This document shows, piece by piece, positions 16,392 to 27,600 of a stretch of DNA of 50,316 nucleotides. The stretch is from a virus. The notes under the pieces are model-generated. The model worked only from the letters and a program-made list of their open reading frames with translations, was not told where the DNA came from and did no database searches. Location: IMG/VR virus record IMGVR_UViG_3300028571_000039, positions 1 to 50,316 of that record. One strand, 5' to 3'. The position numbers and the translations under genes were made by a program. Within the stretch, counting starts at the first letter, position 1; each line of letters opens with the position of its first letter.

Positions 16392-16778
16392 ATGTCCCAA
16401 CAACTCCACATGCCGCCGGCCGCCTGCCCGAACGATGGAATTTGCATGAGTCTGCCCGCAAAAATCGAATCACTGGAGGCGAGCGACCGGAGGCACGAGG
16501 GATCTATGTCTGAGTTGTCTGGAGATTTGAACACGCTGAAAAAAGACGTGCATGAAATCAAAATCACGCTCCGCGAAAGGGACAAAATGCAAGAGTTCTT
16601 GAAGGCCGTATTTGTTGGGATGCTGATCTGCTTTGTGGGCGGGATGCTTGGCATTCTCGGGCAGGTCGGGCTGACTGTTTATTACTCGGGCGGGGTCAAA
16701 ATGCAGCTAGATCAGGTCATTGCCTCTGTTGTGGACCATGAGCAACGGATCAGGACGGAGGAGCGAAAGAATCCCTAA
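16392..16778 (+). CDS. XhlA-like membrane protein (lysis accessory), 128 aa
   Basis: A coiled coil (residues about 20-70: SLPAKIESLEASDRRHEG, LSGDLNTLKKDVHEIKITLR) runs into one hydrophobic segment (FLKAVFVGMLICFVGGMLGI, about 75-100) with a short tail. This is the layout of haemolysin XhlA-type proteins, which help phage holins. It opens a five-gene lysis block. The start at 16392 is the first ATG after the previous stop. Confidence 0.62.
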   Translation: MSQQLHMPPAACPNDGICMSLPAKIESLEASDRRHEGSMSELSGDLNTLKKDVHEIKITLRERDKMQEFLKAVFVGMLICFVGGMLGILGQVGLTVYYSGGVKMQLDQVIASVVDHEQRIRTEERKNP

Positions 16779-16779
16779 A

Positions 16780-17019
16780 ATGTGGACGATGAAACCTTAC
16801 CTACTCATTGCCCTCATTGCCCTGACTTTCGGTGCATGTTCCACGGGGAGGCGGACTGCTGCTCCGCAATTCTCCGGGACGATCCGGCAAGCCTCAAGCG
16901 TGACGGACGGGATCCGGGAAGCACAGGAGGACAACAAGGAGATAAAATCCCTCCACCGTCAATCTCTCGGGCTGCTTGACCGGCTTGATTTCAAAACCTC
17001 TATCCTGCTCGAAAAATGA
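16780..17019 (+). CDS. Small lipoprotein, possible outer-membrane spanin (Rz1-like), 79 aa
   Basis: A signal peptide MKPYLLIALIALTFGAC ends in a lipobox (T-F-G-A-C), so the mature protein would begin with a lipidated Cys and be anchored to the outer membrane. The rest (about 55 residues) is polar and helical. ATG 16780 or 16789 are both possible. Placed next to a membrane-anchored coiled-coil protein and holin/endolysin genes, it suits the outer-membrane partner of a two-component spanin. This also implies a Gram-negative host. Confidence 0.6.
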   Translation: MWTMKPYLLIALIALTFGACSTGRRTAAPQFSGTIRQASSVTDGIREAQEDNKEIKSLHRQSLGLLDRLDFKTSILLEK

Positions 17020-17492
17020 AAAACATCCTCCTTTGGCTCATCGTCTTCATCTTCCTGTTTTGCGGAAAGCTCATGTTTGCGCTCACTCCCGGCGAGCGGG
17101 AGATTGTCGGGCAAATGAAGGACACGATTATTGAACTCCGGGGACAGGTCACGGCGGCGGACATCCGGGTTGATGCGGCGACCGCTTCCCTTGTCTCCTC
17201 GGCTGCCACGCAAAACGCTTTGATTTCCGACCTCAAGGCGAAGGAGTTGGAAGTGCAAAATATCATCCTCGAACGGGATCAAGCAGTTGCGGACCTTGCC
17301 CTGCAAAAGGCGAAATACGCTGCCCTCAATGTGAAATACCAGCGGGCGCAATTTATCATTGCCATCGTTACGTCCCTGCTTGCCGGGGTGATGGTCTTCT
17401 ACATTACGCAGGGGCTCGCCGTGCCATACAACGTCATGATTCCGCTCGGCGCTGCCGGGGCGGTCTATGCGGCAACCTGCTTCATCCTATGA
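17016..17492 (+). CDS. Membrane-anchored coiled-coil protein, possible inner-membrane spanin, 158 aa
   Basis: N-terminal hydrophobic segment (MKNILLWLIVFIFLFCGKLMF), periplasmic coiled coil (residues about 28-105, QMKDTIIELRGQVTAAD ... LKAKELEVQNIILERDQA), then two hydrophobic segments near the C-terminus. The first two parts match Rz-like spanins; the extra C-terminal pair does not, so it could instead be a holin accessory. ATGA overlap on both sides within the lysis operon. Confidence 0.55.
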   Translation: MKNILLWLIVFIFLFCGKLMFALTPGEREIVGQMKDTIIELRGQVTAADIRVDAATASLVSSAATQNALISDLKAKELEVQNIILERDQAVADLALQKAKYAALNVKYQRAQFIIAIVTSLLAGVMVFYITQGLAVPYNVMIPLGAAGAVYAATCFIL

Positions 17493-17836
17493 AACGAATC
17501 CTCTCATCGTGGCAAGGGCTTACCTCCGGGGTCCTCGCCCTCACCGTATATCTGTTTCTCCCGCCGGTCCTGCGGTGGTATGATCCGACTGCCGGGGCCT
17601 TCGATGCCGGTTATCTGCAATGGCTGGGGCTTGGAGTGGTCCTGTTCTTTGCGATGATCTTCTTTGGCTGGGTCGGGTTTCAAATCGCCTTCCGGTCGTT
17701 GGACCGGATGTTCGACATCAATTCCCGGAAATGGGAAAAGGAACTGTCTGGGCGCGAACTCTGGTATGCCACGCAGGCATTCTTTTTCTTGATGCTGGTT
17801 CTATTCCTCTGCTGCCTCCGCCTCGTCCCTCTATGA
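17489..17836 (+). CDS. Holin-like membrane protein, 115 aa
   Basis: Three hydrophobic stretches: GVLALTVYLFLPPVL, LGLGVVLFFAMIFFGWVGFQ and TQAFFFLMLVLFLCCLRLV. Size and place directly before the endolysin fit a class I-like holin that permeabilises the inner membrane. A long polar segment between the second and third helices (RMFDINSRKWEKELSGRE) is atypical. Start and stop overlap both neighbours. Confidence 0.55.
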   Translation: MKRILSSWQGLTSGVLALTVYLFLPPVLRWYDPTAGAFDAGYLQWLGLGVVLFFAMIFFGWVGFQIAFRSLDRMFDINSRKWEKELSGRELWYATQAFFFLMLVLFLCCLRLVPL

Positions 17837-18396
17837 CCCGTGCCGCCATCGCTTTCATTCTGGCTTCTGCGATGCTTTCCCACGGTGGCAATAGCTGGGG
17901 AACTCCGCCGCCGGGCGAGGGAGCGCGAGGTAGAATTCTCGCTGCCGCCCTCTCCCTTGTCGGGACCACTGAGTCAACCGGGCGAAATGATGGAGCCGCC
18001 ATTGATAGGATCCTCGCCTCGGTCGGACTCGAAGGAACCGGGGCTCCCTACTGTGCGGCCTTCAACCGGTTTGCCTATGACTGGGCCGGGCTCCGTGGTG
18101 TCGGTCCTCGGTCGGCTCTCGCTTCCGCATGGGTGCAGACTCCTACGTGGTCCGCTAAATCCGGGGGATCCGTTCCGCTGCCCGGTGACACATGGGGAAT
18201 CTGGTTCTCCTCAAAGGGCAGGGTAGCGCATACCGGGATTGTCCGGGTGTGGGGCAATCAGTCCTTGGTGACAATCGAGGCGAACACTTCGCCCGATGCG
18301 GCTGCCGGTTCTTCGGCGGATCGCGACGGGGATGGGGTGTGGAGCAAGCGCCGTCTCACCCGGCAAATCTATTCCGTTCGGAATTGGTTGGATTAG
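17833..18396 (+). CDS. Endolysin, CHAP/NlpC-P60-type amidase, 187 aa
   Basis: Peptidoglycan hydrolase with papain-like Cys-His-Asn/Glu chemistry. Candidate catalytic Cys is C74 in GAPYCAAFNRFAYDWAG, His is H133 in GRVAHTGIVRVW, and the third polar residue is E149/N151 in VTIEANTSPD. Residues 1-24 form a signal-like hydrophobic segment, so export could be signal-arrest or Sec-dependent. Start ATG 17833 overlaps the holin stop. The 3' end overlaps the convergent minus-strand gene by about 40 bp. Confidence 0.8.
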   Translation: MTRAAIAFILASAMLSHGGNSWGTPPPGEGARGRILAAALSLVGTTESTGRNDGAAIDRILASVGLEGTGAPYCAAFNRFAYDWAGLRGVGPRSALASAWVQTPTWSAKSGGSVPLPGDTWGIWFSSKGRVAHTGIVRVWGNQSLVTIEANTSPDAAAGSSADRDGDGVWSKRRLTRQIYSVRNWLD

Positions 18397-18649
18397 TCGC
18401 GGCATTTTCCCGGAGGTCCCGCAAGGCTTCCTTCAAGGTTTCTTCCCATGGCGCGAGCCCGCCGTTCTGGTAGTCGTCATTCTGCTCGGTAACAAGCTGG
18501 TGAAGTTCTGGCGCGAAGCATTTCCCTTCCGGTGTTGTTAGGGTGATTTCTCCCCGGTCGTCAAAGGCCCTGCCCTTGCAGATTTCCACGAGCACACCGC
18601 ATTTTTTCGCCTCTTCGAGGAGGGTTTGTTTGGTTGTCTTCACAACCAT
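18356..18649 (-). CDS. Hypothetical protein, about 97 aa, under family A promoter
   Basis: Acidic helical protein (KQTLLEEAKKCGVLVEICKG, PWEETLKEALRDLRENAATN) with no known family. The -10 TATAAT directly abuts the ATG at 18649, so transcription would begin near 18643, exactly at an in-frame GTG (18643-18641); the true start may be that GTG, giving a leaderless mRNA and 95 aa. It is read toward the endolysin and overlaps its end. As a single gene behind a palindromic promoter it may act early on the host. Confidence 0.58.
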   Translation of the reverse strand: MVVKTTKQTLLEEAKKCGVLVEICKGRAFDDRGEITLTTPEGKCFAPELHQLVTEQNDDYQNGGLAPWEETLKEALRDLRENAATNPTNSERNRFAG

Positions 18650-18678
18650 ATTATACCACCGACGTGCGCGCACGTCAA
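18650..18678 (-). promoter_or_regulatory. Strong promoter with perfect operator dyad (family A, copy 2)
   Basis: TTGACG (18678-18673), exactly 17 bp, TATAAT (18655-18650): nearly ideal sigma-70-type boxes. The dyad GACGTGCGCGCACGTC (18661-18676) is a perfect 16-bp palindrome spanning the -35 and spacer. It starts 4 bp past the giant gene's stop. Confidence 0.7.
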
Positions 18679-18681
18679 CGG

Positions 18682-21600
18682 CTATCTTCCCCTGCGGGCG
18701 ATGTATTCCGGAGTGAATATCCGGTCTTTGGCCTCGGACCGTGCATCCGTGAATGCCTTCCTGATCTTGTCGATGTCGGGGGCCTTCGGAGACTTGGTGT
18801 TCACGGCATTGACAACCCCCCGGAGCTTGGCGCTCGCGAGCCTGCCCGCCGTGATCCGGAACCGCTTGGCTTCCTCTGCGGTCATGTCGTGGTTCTTGCC
18901 GTCCTTGCCCTTGAATATCGCCTTGGGATCCTCCGGGCCGTAGGCCTCTTCCGGGTTCTCCCGGTTCCAGTTGAGGAGCAACGCATCCGTCTGGTTCAAG
19001 GTCGGATCGGTGGCAAGCGGTGACTGGAAGAATATCCGGGCGAGGGGATTGCTTCCTTTCTTCACTTCCTCACCATAGACGTTGACCTTCGGTTCCGCGT
19101 TCCCGGCGGCAGGCAGCGCCATGTATGCGAGCGGGGCCGTCTGCGTGTCCCGCGCGTAGTCGTCAATGTTCCGTAGCGGCTGCCGGATCAAGTTCGGCAC
19201 AAGGAATTGCAAGCCGGTCCGGGTGGCGATGCTCGCCGGGTCTTTCCTCCCCTGCGCGAGGTCGGTCACGTTCTGCATGCCCTGCAAGAAGCTCTTGTTG
19301 TTCATCTGCCCGGCCATGAAGGACCAAAGGGCATTGAGGTTTTCCCCGGTGGATCCGTTGCGCTTGATCGCCCGGATCGTGTCAACAGTGGTGCCAAGGA
19401 CCGTGGCGATGGGCTCAAGCCTGCCGTAGGGGATGGAAACCCCGTTGCGCCCGCCAATCCGGATCACATATTCCCCACCAAAGGCCCGCGTGTTCAAGTC
19501 CCGCTGTCCCCGGCTCGTGCCAAGGACCGGCTGCGAACCCGTCATCAAAAGCCATTTGTCGTCGTCGTCGTCGTCTCCCTGCGCGGCGGCAAACAGGAGG
19601 GCGAAGGCTCCCCATGCAAGCGCCTGCTCGGCAAGGTCCCGGACTGCCTCCGGGTGCCCGTCGAGGTAGGTCCGCCCGTTCTTCATCGAGTAGAGGCCCT
19701 TACCAAGCTGGCTCACGAGGTTCAAGCTTCCCAGCGGGGACTTGCGCAATCCCACCCGGAAGACGTTGAAAGGGGTCTTCACGAACGGGAAGAAAAAGCC
19801 GATGAGCTTGTTGCCAAACCGGGCGTTTTGAATCTTGCTCGCAATGTCCTCCGCGATGTTCCCTCCTTCTGCGCTGGTTTTGAGGTCCTGCTGAAAGGTG
19901 TTCACGCTGGCGGATTCCACTGCGCGGGTCCATGCTTCCTCTGTCCACCCGGCTTTCTTCGCCATGTCGAATGCCGATTGCTCGCGGGCGAGCGTCCATG
20001 CGTCACTTGTCGAATCGGCAACAAGGTCGTCGGCGGAAAGCGCCGGATCCCGCCGGGCAAGCTGTCGGGCGAAGAACTCCACCATGTCAGCGGACGGGGC
20101 GGATTTGGAAAGGTTCGAGGAAATCACTTCCCCGCGCGTCTGCGAGAGGAGGGCAACCCGCTTGGCTATCGCCCCGCCCCGCAACCCCTCGGCCTTGGCG
20201 ATGCGGTAGGCATGCGCCCCGGCTTCCATCGTCCCGATTGCGGTCTTGAACATGCTGTCCGCGAAGAGAAGCGCCCGGCCCGGAATGCGGATGATCTTCC
20301 CGGCGGTGCCGGGGATCGAGCTGCGGGTTCCGCCAATCTTGTCGAACTGATCGAGTTCAAGAGGTGTCCCCAAGATCGTGTGTTCAAAGAAGTCCTGTTC
20401 GGCGGACCATGCGCGGGCAGCCATTGTGAATCCCTTGGAGATTCCGGGCATGAGCCCCTTGGCGAGCCATTTGAATTCTCCCAAGCTGGCGGCTTTGCTG
20501 TCCCTCATCGCAAGGTTCACTATTGCCTCCGCTCCCCGCTGCACGGTCAAGTTGAGCGCCGCCATCCCAGTGTTCCCGGTGATGTTGGCAACGTGGGTCT
20601 GCGGACCGGAAAGGATGTTCATGATCCAATACTCGAATATCATGTCTCCGATTCCGATTTCCCCCCTCGCGTGCTGGATCGCGCGGGCAAGCCGCATGAC
20701 GTGCGCCGGGTCGGTGACATCGAATTTCGGCTTGCCCTGCTTGGAGTCTTCCACAATCCCGAAATTGGCGAGGAACTTCTTAAATTCCCGCTCCGCTGTC
20801 GCGTCGTCCACCTTCTTTCCGGTGAGGAGAGCGGCCCCGTCCGCCTTCGCCCCGGCTTGGAACTTGGCAAAGTGGTCCCTGCGCATCGCGGCAATGAAGT
20901 CCGCTTTGATCTGGCGAACCTCCGCCTCCGGGAGCCCTGTCTGCTTTGCGATGTCGGCAAACCCTTTGGCTTTCAAAATGAGTTCAAACGCTTCCTTCCG
21001 GGCATTCGAGTTGCCACGGGCGAGGAGGGACTTGAACCCGGCCTTGATGTTCTTGTAAACCATCGAGAGGGAAACTTTGTCCTTCATGATGTCCTCCGGG
21101 GTGATCCCGGCGGCTTTCAGCTTCAAAAGAAGCGCCTGCGTCTCGGCATCAATCAAGAATTCCTTCGTGTGCTCGGCTTTGACCGTGACAATCTGTTTTT
21201 CCAGTGATGCCCGCTCAAAGGCATTCGACTGCGCGATTGCCAGCTTCAATTTACGTTCAAGGTCGGCAATCCGTTGATCCTTCTGCGAATTGCTCGGCGC
21301 GGCCTCAATCGCCTTGGTCGCCTCCTTGCGCGGCTTCATGATTAGCCCCAAGAGGAAATCTTGATACCGCTGGGCGGGAGTCTGGAACGGATCCCGGCGG
21401 GCTGCCATCGCGCGGGCTGCCGTGGTCCCGCTCGAACGGTAGGAATACCAGAACGTATTGAATGCCTTGCGGGCCTCGTCGGTGCCCTCGGTGAGCATCT
21501 TGCGGCGGAGGTCTGCGGCGATGATCGCTGCCGCTTTCGTCTGTGCCGGGGAAAGCGTCTCCCCGGCGAGCCCGGAGACTTGGATGGCTTTCAACGTGCC

Positions 21601-24600
21601 GGGGTAGTCGCGGGCCAGCATGTCGGCGGCTTCCTTCTCCCATTGCGCCTCTGTCTCTGGCAGGAAAGCGTCGGTGAATGCCTGATCCGCGCCCCGGACC
21701 TCCGTATTCGCGGCTCCGTAGGCAAGATCCGGCCTGCCAACCTTCATGTTCGGGCTGCCGTCCTCGGCGCGGGCCTGCGTCTGCCGGTTCTGGATCCGGT
21801 CCCAGTCGAGTTTCCCGGAACTGGTCAGGTCGGCAATCAGGTCGTCAATCTCGGCATCGTAGCCGGCCGCATCGCTCGCGCGGGAGTGAAGGATGTTGTT
21901 CGTTTCCGGATTGAATCTCTCGGAAAGCGGGATGATTTTTCCGTTTTCGTCATAGGTGACGGGATCAGAAACCTTGATCCTGTTCGGATCGAAAACCCCG
22001 ATGTTCTCAAAAAGCCCGGTGTCCCGGTTCACTTTCGAGGAAATGTCTTCGTCTCCCTCAAGAACTTTGATCCCGTCAAACCCTGCCTTTTTCAACCGGG
22101 CCAACACTTCCGGATGTTCAAGCATCTGCCACCCGTTTTTCTTCGAGAAAATAGAATGCCAGCTTGGGATATGATCTGTCGTCTTGATGATCGCCCCATC
22201 CGGATTTTCCTTAAAGAACGCATCCCAGTGGGATTTCGCCCGTTCAATCTCTGCGTCGGAAACAAACTTTTTGAGCCTTGCAAGATCGCTTGCGTTACCC
22301 GCGTCGAAATAGTCTCCGCGCTTCAAATATGCGGTGATGATGCGCCGGGGGGAAGTCCGGTTGTTTCCTCTTGGGAATGTCTCCGCGAATGGCTTTTCCT
22401 TCGCGAAGAACGTCAATCCAAGGTAGTTCGGGGTGAATGCGGTGAAGTCGCCCGGCTTGGTGCCGTCGTATTTACTGTAAGGATTCTGCCCCTGTCCATC
22501 GGCCCCGTGATATAACGCCTGCCCGGCATCCCATCCGTTCCTTTCCGCCTGCTCGTCCACCATCCGCTGCAACTCCGACCGGTTCTTCTCCGGGTCTTTC
22601 GCGAGTTCAAGATGTTGCGCGGCGTTCGGCTTGTTCGTCCGGGACATCAACTCCCCGGCGGAAGAGATTCCCTTTTCCCCCATCTTCCGGCGGATCCGTT
22701 CAAAGGCCCCCTTCTGCAAGTGGTTCACCGCTTGCTTGGTCACTCCGATGTCCTTGGCGATGTCCTCCATTGTCCGGTTGTCGAGGAATCCCCGGACCGC
22801 GATTTGCATGCGTTCGGGAAGTTCGGCAATCGCCACGTCGAGCAGGGACCGGGTTTCATCGAGGGCGGCGGAGTCGGAAGCCATCGGGGTCCGGGTGTCG
22901 GGCGCGAAGTCTCCGCGCGTGGATCCGGTCGAGAGCCCTTCCTCCTTTACCTGCTCATCGAGGGAGACGGGGAACACGTCCCGGCGGCGGTCCTCTTTCT
23001 TGTAGAGGCTGCGGAGGGCGTTGCGGACATACATGCCCGCCATGGCGGAGAATGGTTTCCCGCGTTCCGGGTCAAACTCGCGGGCGGCCTTGGCAAGGGC
23101 GATCCGTGCCGTCTGCGCAATCTCGTCGTGATCCACTCCGGGGATGTTGGAATAGGCACCGGCAACCTTCATCGCCTGCGGCATTTCATCCTTGAACCGC
23201 GCCATTGCCGTCTTGTCGGCATCCTCTGCCGCCTGCGGGTGGTTGTCGGGGATGTCGTCAAAGGAGAATTCCTTCTGGTTCGGGTCCACCCGGTTGCTCC
23301 GGGAGTCCAGCGGGGAGGGCTGCGCTGCCGCCTGCGCCTTTAGGTCCGCCGCATATAGGACATTCTGCTCGATAAGCTCAACTCCAAGCCGGTCGTATTC
23401 TTCCTGCCCGTCCCATGCTGCCTTTTGTGGCATTTCGGAAAGCTCTTTTGTCCGGGCTGCGTTGTTCTTCTGCCCCTCGGCAATCGCCTCAACCGTCTCG
23501 CCAAGTTCTTCGAGGCGGGACAGGAGGGTCGCCGGGCTCGTCACGGTCCCGAAATTAAAGCTCCGGGCCTTATCTTCTGCCACGGAAAGAAGAGAAAATA
23601 CCTGCCGCTTGTCTCCCGTTGTTTCCCATGCCGCTTCCGGGTAAAGGTAAATGGGGGTGCCGTTGACGCTTATAGCCGTAATCGGCTTCGTTTTGACGGG
23701 TGATGGAGCGGCTTCCTTCTTGTCGGTCAACTCGAACTTTTCGCCTGCCTCACCTTCCTTCTTGTCAGCAATCGGAGGAGGTAGCGCCTCCGCAAAAGCT
23801 GCCGCAATCGCCTCGGTCGTCGCCACCTTCGTTTCAAACTTCTCCCCGTTGACCGTGATGTTTGTCCCGTTTTTCGCGATGGAACTGGCAAGAGTTCTCA
23901 TCCTGTCGAGCGCCGGGGCGCTTTCTTCTACCATCCGTTCAAGGATGCGAAGATGATTTTTTGCCCGCTCAATCTCGCCCGCTCGGGATTCCACGTCCTG
24001 CCGGTTGGCAGCCCAACCAAGTCGAAGCTCGGCAATCCGGTTGTTGATTTCCCAAATCCGGAATCCGATTGCCCCGGAAAGTAGAGCCGTCTGTTCCTCA
24101 AGGTTCAACGTGCCGTCGTCTTCTTTGAGTGACCGCCCGGTAAATCTCCCGGAAAGCGCGGCGTAGGAGAACTTTTGCTTGGTCGCAAGCTTCTGCCAAA
24201 TCGCGGCGTCGAGGGTGTCTTTCATCCCGTAGCGGATGAGTTCAATATCAACCCCCATTTCGCCATGGATATTCCCCTGCCGGAAAACCCTGCCGTCGCG
24301 TTGCTCCACTTCCGCCGGGGTCCATGGTGCGTCGAGTTGGTGGGCGGCAATCATGAGTCCTTGCATGTTGACTCCGGTGCCAAGCTTCTCGGTGGATCCG
24401 ATGATGAACCGGTATTTCCCGGAGTTCACCATTTCAAAGAGCGCCTGCTTGCGGTCTGCGTTGTCCCATTGGGGATCCGTGATGACGGCAATCTCCTCGT
24501 TTAGGACCCCCTGTGCGATAAGTTTCTGGCGGATGTCCTCATAGAGGCTGAACGTCGTGCCGGGCGGTTTGTCCGGATCAAGCTCAAGGTTCAAGTCACG

Positions 24601-27600
24601 GGGGATGAGCGAATCAAAAAGAGAGGTCTTCGTCTGGTTGATCGTGTCGGAAAAAATGACCTGCGTGCCCCGGTATGGAGTGGTCCGGGTGTAGAGTTCC
24701 ATCGCCCGCTTGAGCATGGTGTTGACTTTGCTGCCGGGTTCGTCCTTCGCGCGGGGCTCAATCAGGCGGATGTCAACGGCGGCGGCTTTGCTCGCCATGT
24801 ATGCCTGCACCCCGATTGCGAGGAGTCCGGGGTTTGCCTTGATGTCTTCCCCTGTGATGGACTTCGCCGCTTCGAGGACTTGCCGGATGTATCTGATCCA
24901 CTCGGTGACCCCTTTGCTTTTTGGAATGACGACAAGTTCCGGGGCTCCGCCATTGATGCCGGGCCGGTTCTTGACAACAAGATCGTCGCCAAGCTTCACG
25001 TCGGCAGCCTGCCGCAGGAACGTCACCCACTCGGGCAGGTTTACGAAATCGGAAAGCCGGTCCACCTTCTTATACTCGCCGTTCGCCCCCATTTCGTCCG
25101 GGTATGCCACCCGCGCGAACTTGGAAACAAACTGGTCAAAGAGTTCGACCTTGTAATCCCGGAGGACCGTTGGCGCGACAAGCCGGATCATGTTCCAAAT
25201 CTCGCCAAGTGTGTTCGTGATCGGGGTCCCGGTCATCGAGAAGATGTTTTTCCCGCCGGTCTTTGATTGGATCTGCCGGGCACGCATGAACAGGGCAAAC
25301 GCCCGGTCACTCATGCTGCCATCAATCCCCTTGGCCTCAAGCTGGGTTGAGAACGGGATCTTTTTGAACTTGTGAACCTCGTCCACGATCAGGGCATCAA
25401 CCCCAAGCTGCTGGAAGTTCAAGATTCCGTCGTCAACCTTGCGCTCTCTCGCCTTGGTGATCTTCGCCTCAAGGCGTTCGATTTGCTTCACGAGGGCCTT
25501 GACCGTTGGTGGCTTTTTCTTCTCCGCTTTCGCCGCATCAAACGAGGAGAACCCCTTGTCCGCAAGTGTCGCAATCGCCTCGTCAACGAGGGTGCGGGCA
25601 TGGGCAATCTCAATCTCCGGATCGTCGGCAATCATCCCGAAAGTGGAGTGAGCGATGACAACTGCGTCCCAGTCGCCGGAAGCAATCCGCATGAGGAATT
25701 CCCGGCGCTTGTCGCCTTCGAGTTCGTCTTTGCGCCCCACCAGCACGCGGGCAGTCGGGGCCATGCGTGCAATCTCCTTGGCAAAGCCTTCGAGGGTGGC
25801 GTTGTGAACCACGATCATCGGCTTGCGAGCCATTCCCAGCCTGCGCATTTCCAAGGCTATCGCGGTTCCGACAATCGTTTTGCCTCCGCCAACACCGTGC
25901 GCGATGAGCCCGAACCCGGTTTGAAGCGCCCGCCAAACGGAGTTCTTCTTATCCGGGTAAATATCAAAGTCCTTGCTCGCCCATGGGAAAGTGAGGAATT
26001 GCCCGTCATATTTGCGCTGAACGTGGGCATTGACTTCCTCGTTGTATGTCTCCTCAAGCTCTGCCCTGACCTCCGCTGTCTCGGCTACCCAAGAAACGAA
26101 CCTTGCGGAAAGCAATACCGCTTTGTCGCGAGCCTCCTTTGTAGCAACCTCGTTGCGTCCGCCGCCGTCGTCCTTCTTGTTGTTGACCGTGATCGACCGT
26201 TGATTCAGAAGCGAATCAACCATCGCCTCAATCTTCACGTAATCCGTCTCGAAATCCTTGTAAACGGTGCCGATCTTGGAAACTTGGGACTTCGTTCCCT
26301 TGACCATTTCCCACTCACTTTTCTCGTGTTCGGTCTTATAGACGTAGGTGATTCCGCGAACCCCCAAGAAGCTCATGAAGTCGTTGTAAAACTTCGCAGG
26401 GATCCATGTCGCCCCGATCCCAAAATCAATGTCTTCGATTCCAACCCGCTCCGGTTGGACCGGCTCAAGCAATGCCACGTTCTTGGCGTAGTCCGGACCG
26501 GAGGCCCTCGCAACGACAAGCTTCTTGCGGACGTTCCCGGCAAGGTATTGCTCACGGGATAGCAGTTGACCTGTCTCCGGATCCTTCACAACAATCTCTT
26601 GGATCAAAAGTGACCGCTCAATCTGCTCCGGGGTCTTGCCAAGCAACCCGGCCATGAAATCAAGGTCAACCCGGTTGCGCCAACCCAGCGAAATGCCAAA
26701 GGCATCGTTCACCGTCTCGGCGGTTGTCGGTTCGGCCCGTGGTTCCAATACTCGCTTTTTGAAAATGTCCGCCTTCTCGTATTCCTTTTTGCCGATTTTT
26801 TTAAGCCCCTCAATAATGGCGGAAATCCCGATGGAAGTTCCCTTGTTGGCAACCTTGTCAACCTCTGCTCCCAGCACGCGGAAGAAGTCCGGGTCATTTG
26901 AGAAAAGGTTCCTGTTCGCTTTGGCGTGAAAATCCTTGTGGTCCGCGACAAACCGGTCAAACACTGTGTTCAACTCAATCCGGTTTGCGCTGATCTCCTC
27001 GTCGGTGGCAGTCTCGGAAAGTTCCAAGTCGTATTGCCGATTGAGCGCATCGCGCATGGCGAGGAACCGGCGAACCCGGAGTTTGGTCTTCGGGTCATTG
27101 AGGGAGGGGGACGCCTCCTCCTGACCTTGGAAAAAGAATTGCCCGTCACGCTCAACGATATTCCCCATCTTGATTGTAGCGGACCCGTTGCGGACCGGAC
27201 CGGTTTCATCAATCTCCCCCATGAGCCCGGTCGGGAGGGTGGCGAGGTCTTGCTGAATCGTGATTGCCGGGGCGGCGGACGGGTCCCCGTGGACCGTCAT
27301 TTCTTTCTCGTCGCCATACATCGAACCGTCGTCCGCAAGGAATCCAAGGATGTTCTTCGGGTTCCGGGAGAAAAACTCGTTGATCCGGATGTTTTCCCCC
27401 TTTTGGGTCTTTGCGTCCCCAAGTGAGGTCCATGACTGCCCGTGCGCGAACGGGTTCCCGTCCTTCTTTCGGAGAACGATAATATCCGTCACAACGTCGG
27501 TTCCTGCATTGTCCTTGAACGCGTTGTTTGGCAGCCGGTATGCCGTCACGAGGTCCGCCCGCTCGGCAAGCCACTTGCGAACCTCCGGGTTTCCCTTGTC

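Noticed and set aside
15439-16400. DGR template repeat or reverse transcriptase after the Avd-like gene
   Set aside because: No near copy of the variable region and no YxDD-type or other reverse-transcriptase motif was seen in any frame there or elsewhere in the window.
19207-21207. Long plus-strand open frame (666 codons) opposite the giant gene, with similar ones at 21361-22515, 25372-26562, 30883-32646
   Set aside because: Composition (Gly, Val, Arg, Pro, His in runs), lack of ribosome sites and exact opposition to GC-rich codons show they are antisense shadows of the giant gene.
25874-25905. Giant-protein helicase as host-like chromosomal gene, i.e. window of bacterial DNA
   Set aside because: It is in the same frame as phage polyvalent modules and flanked by terminase, portal and lysis genes; no bacterial housekeeping gene is present.
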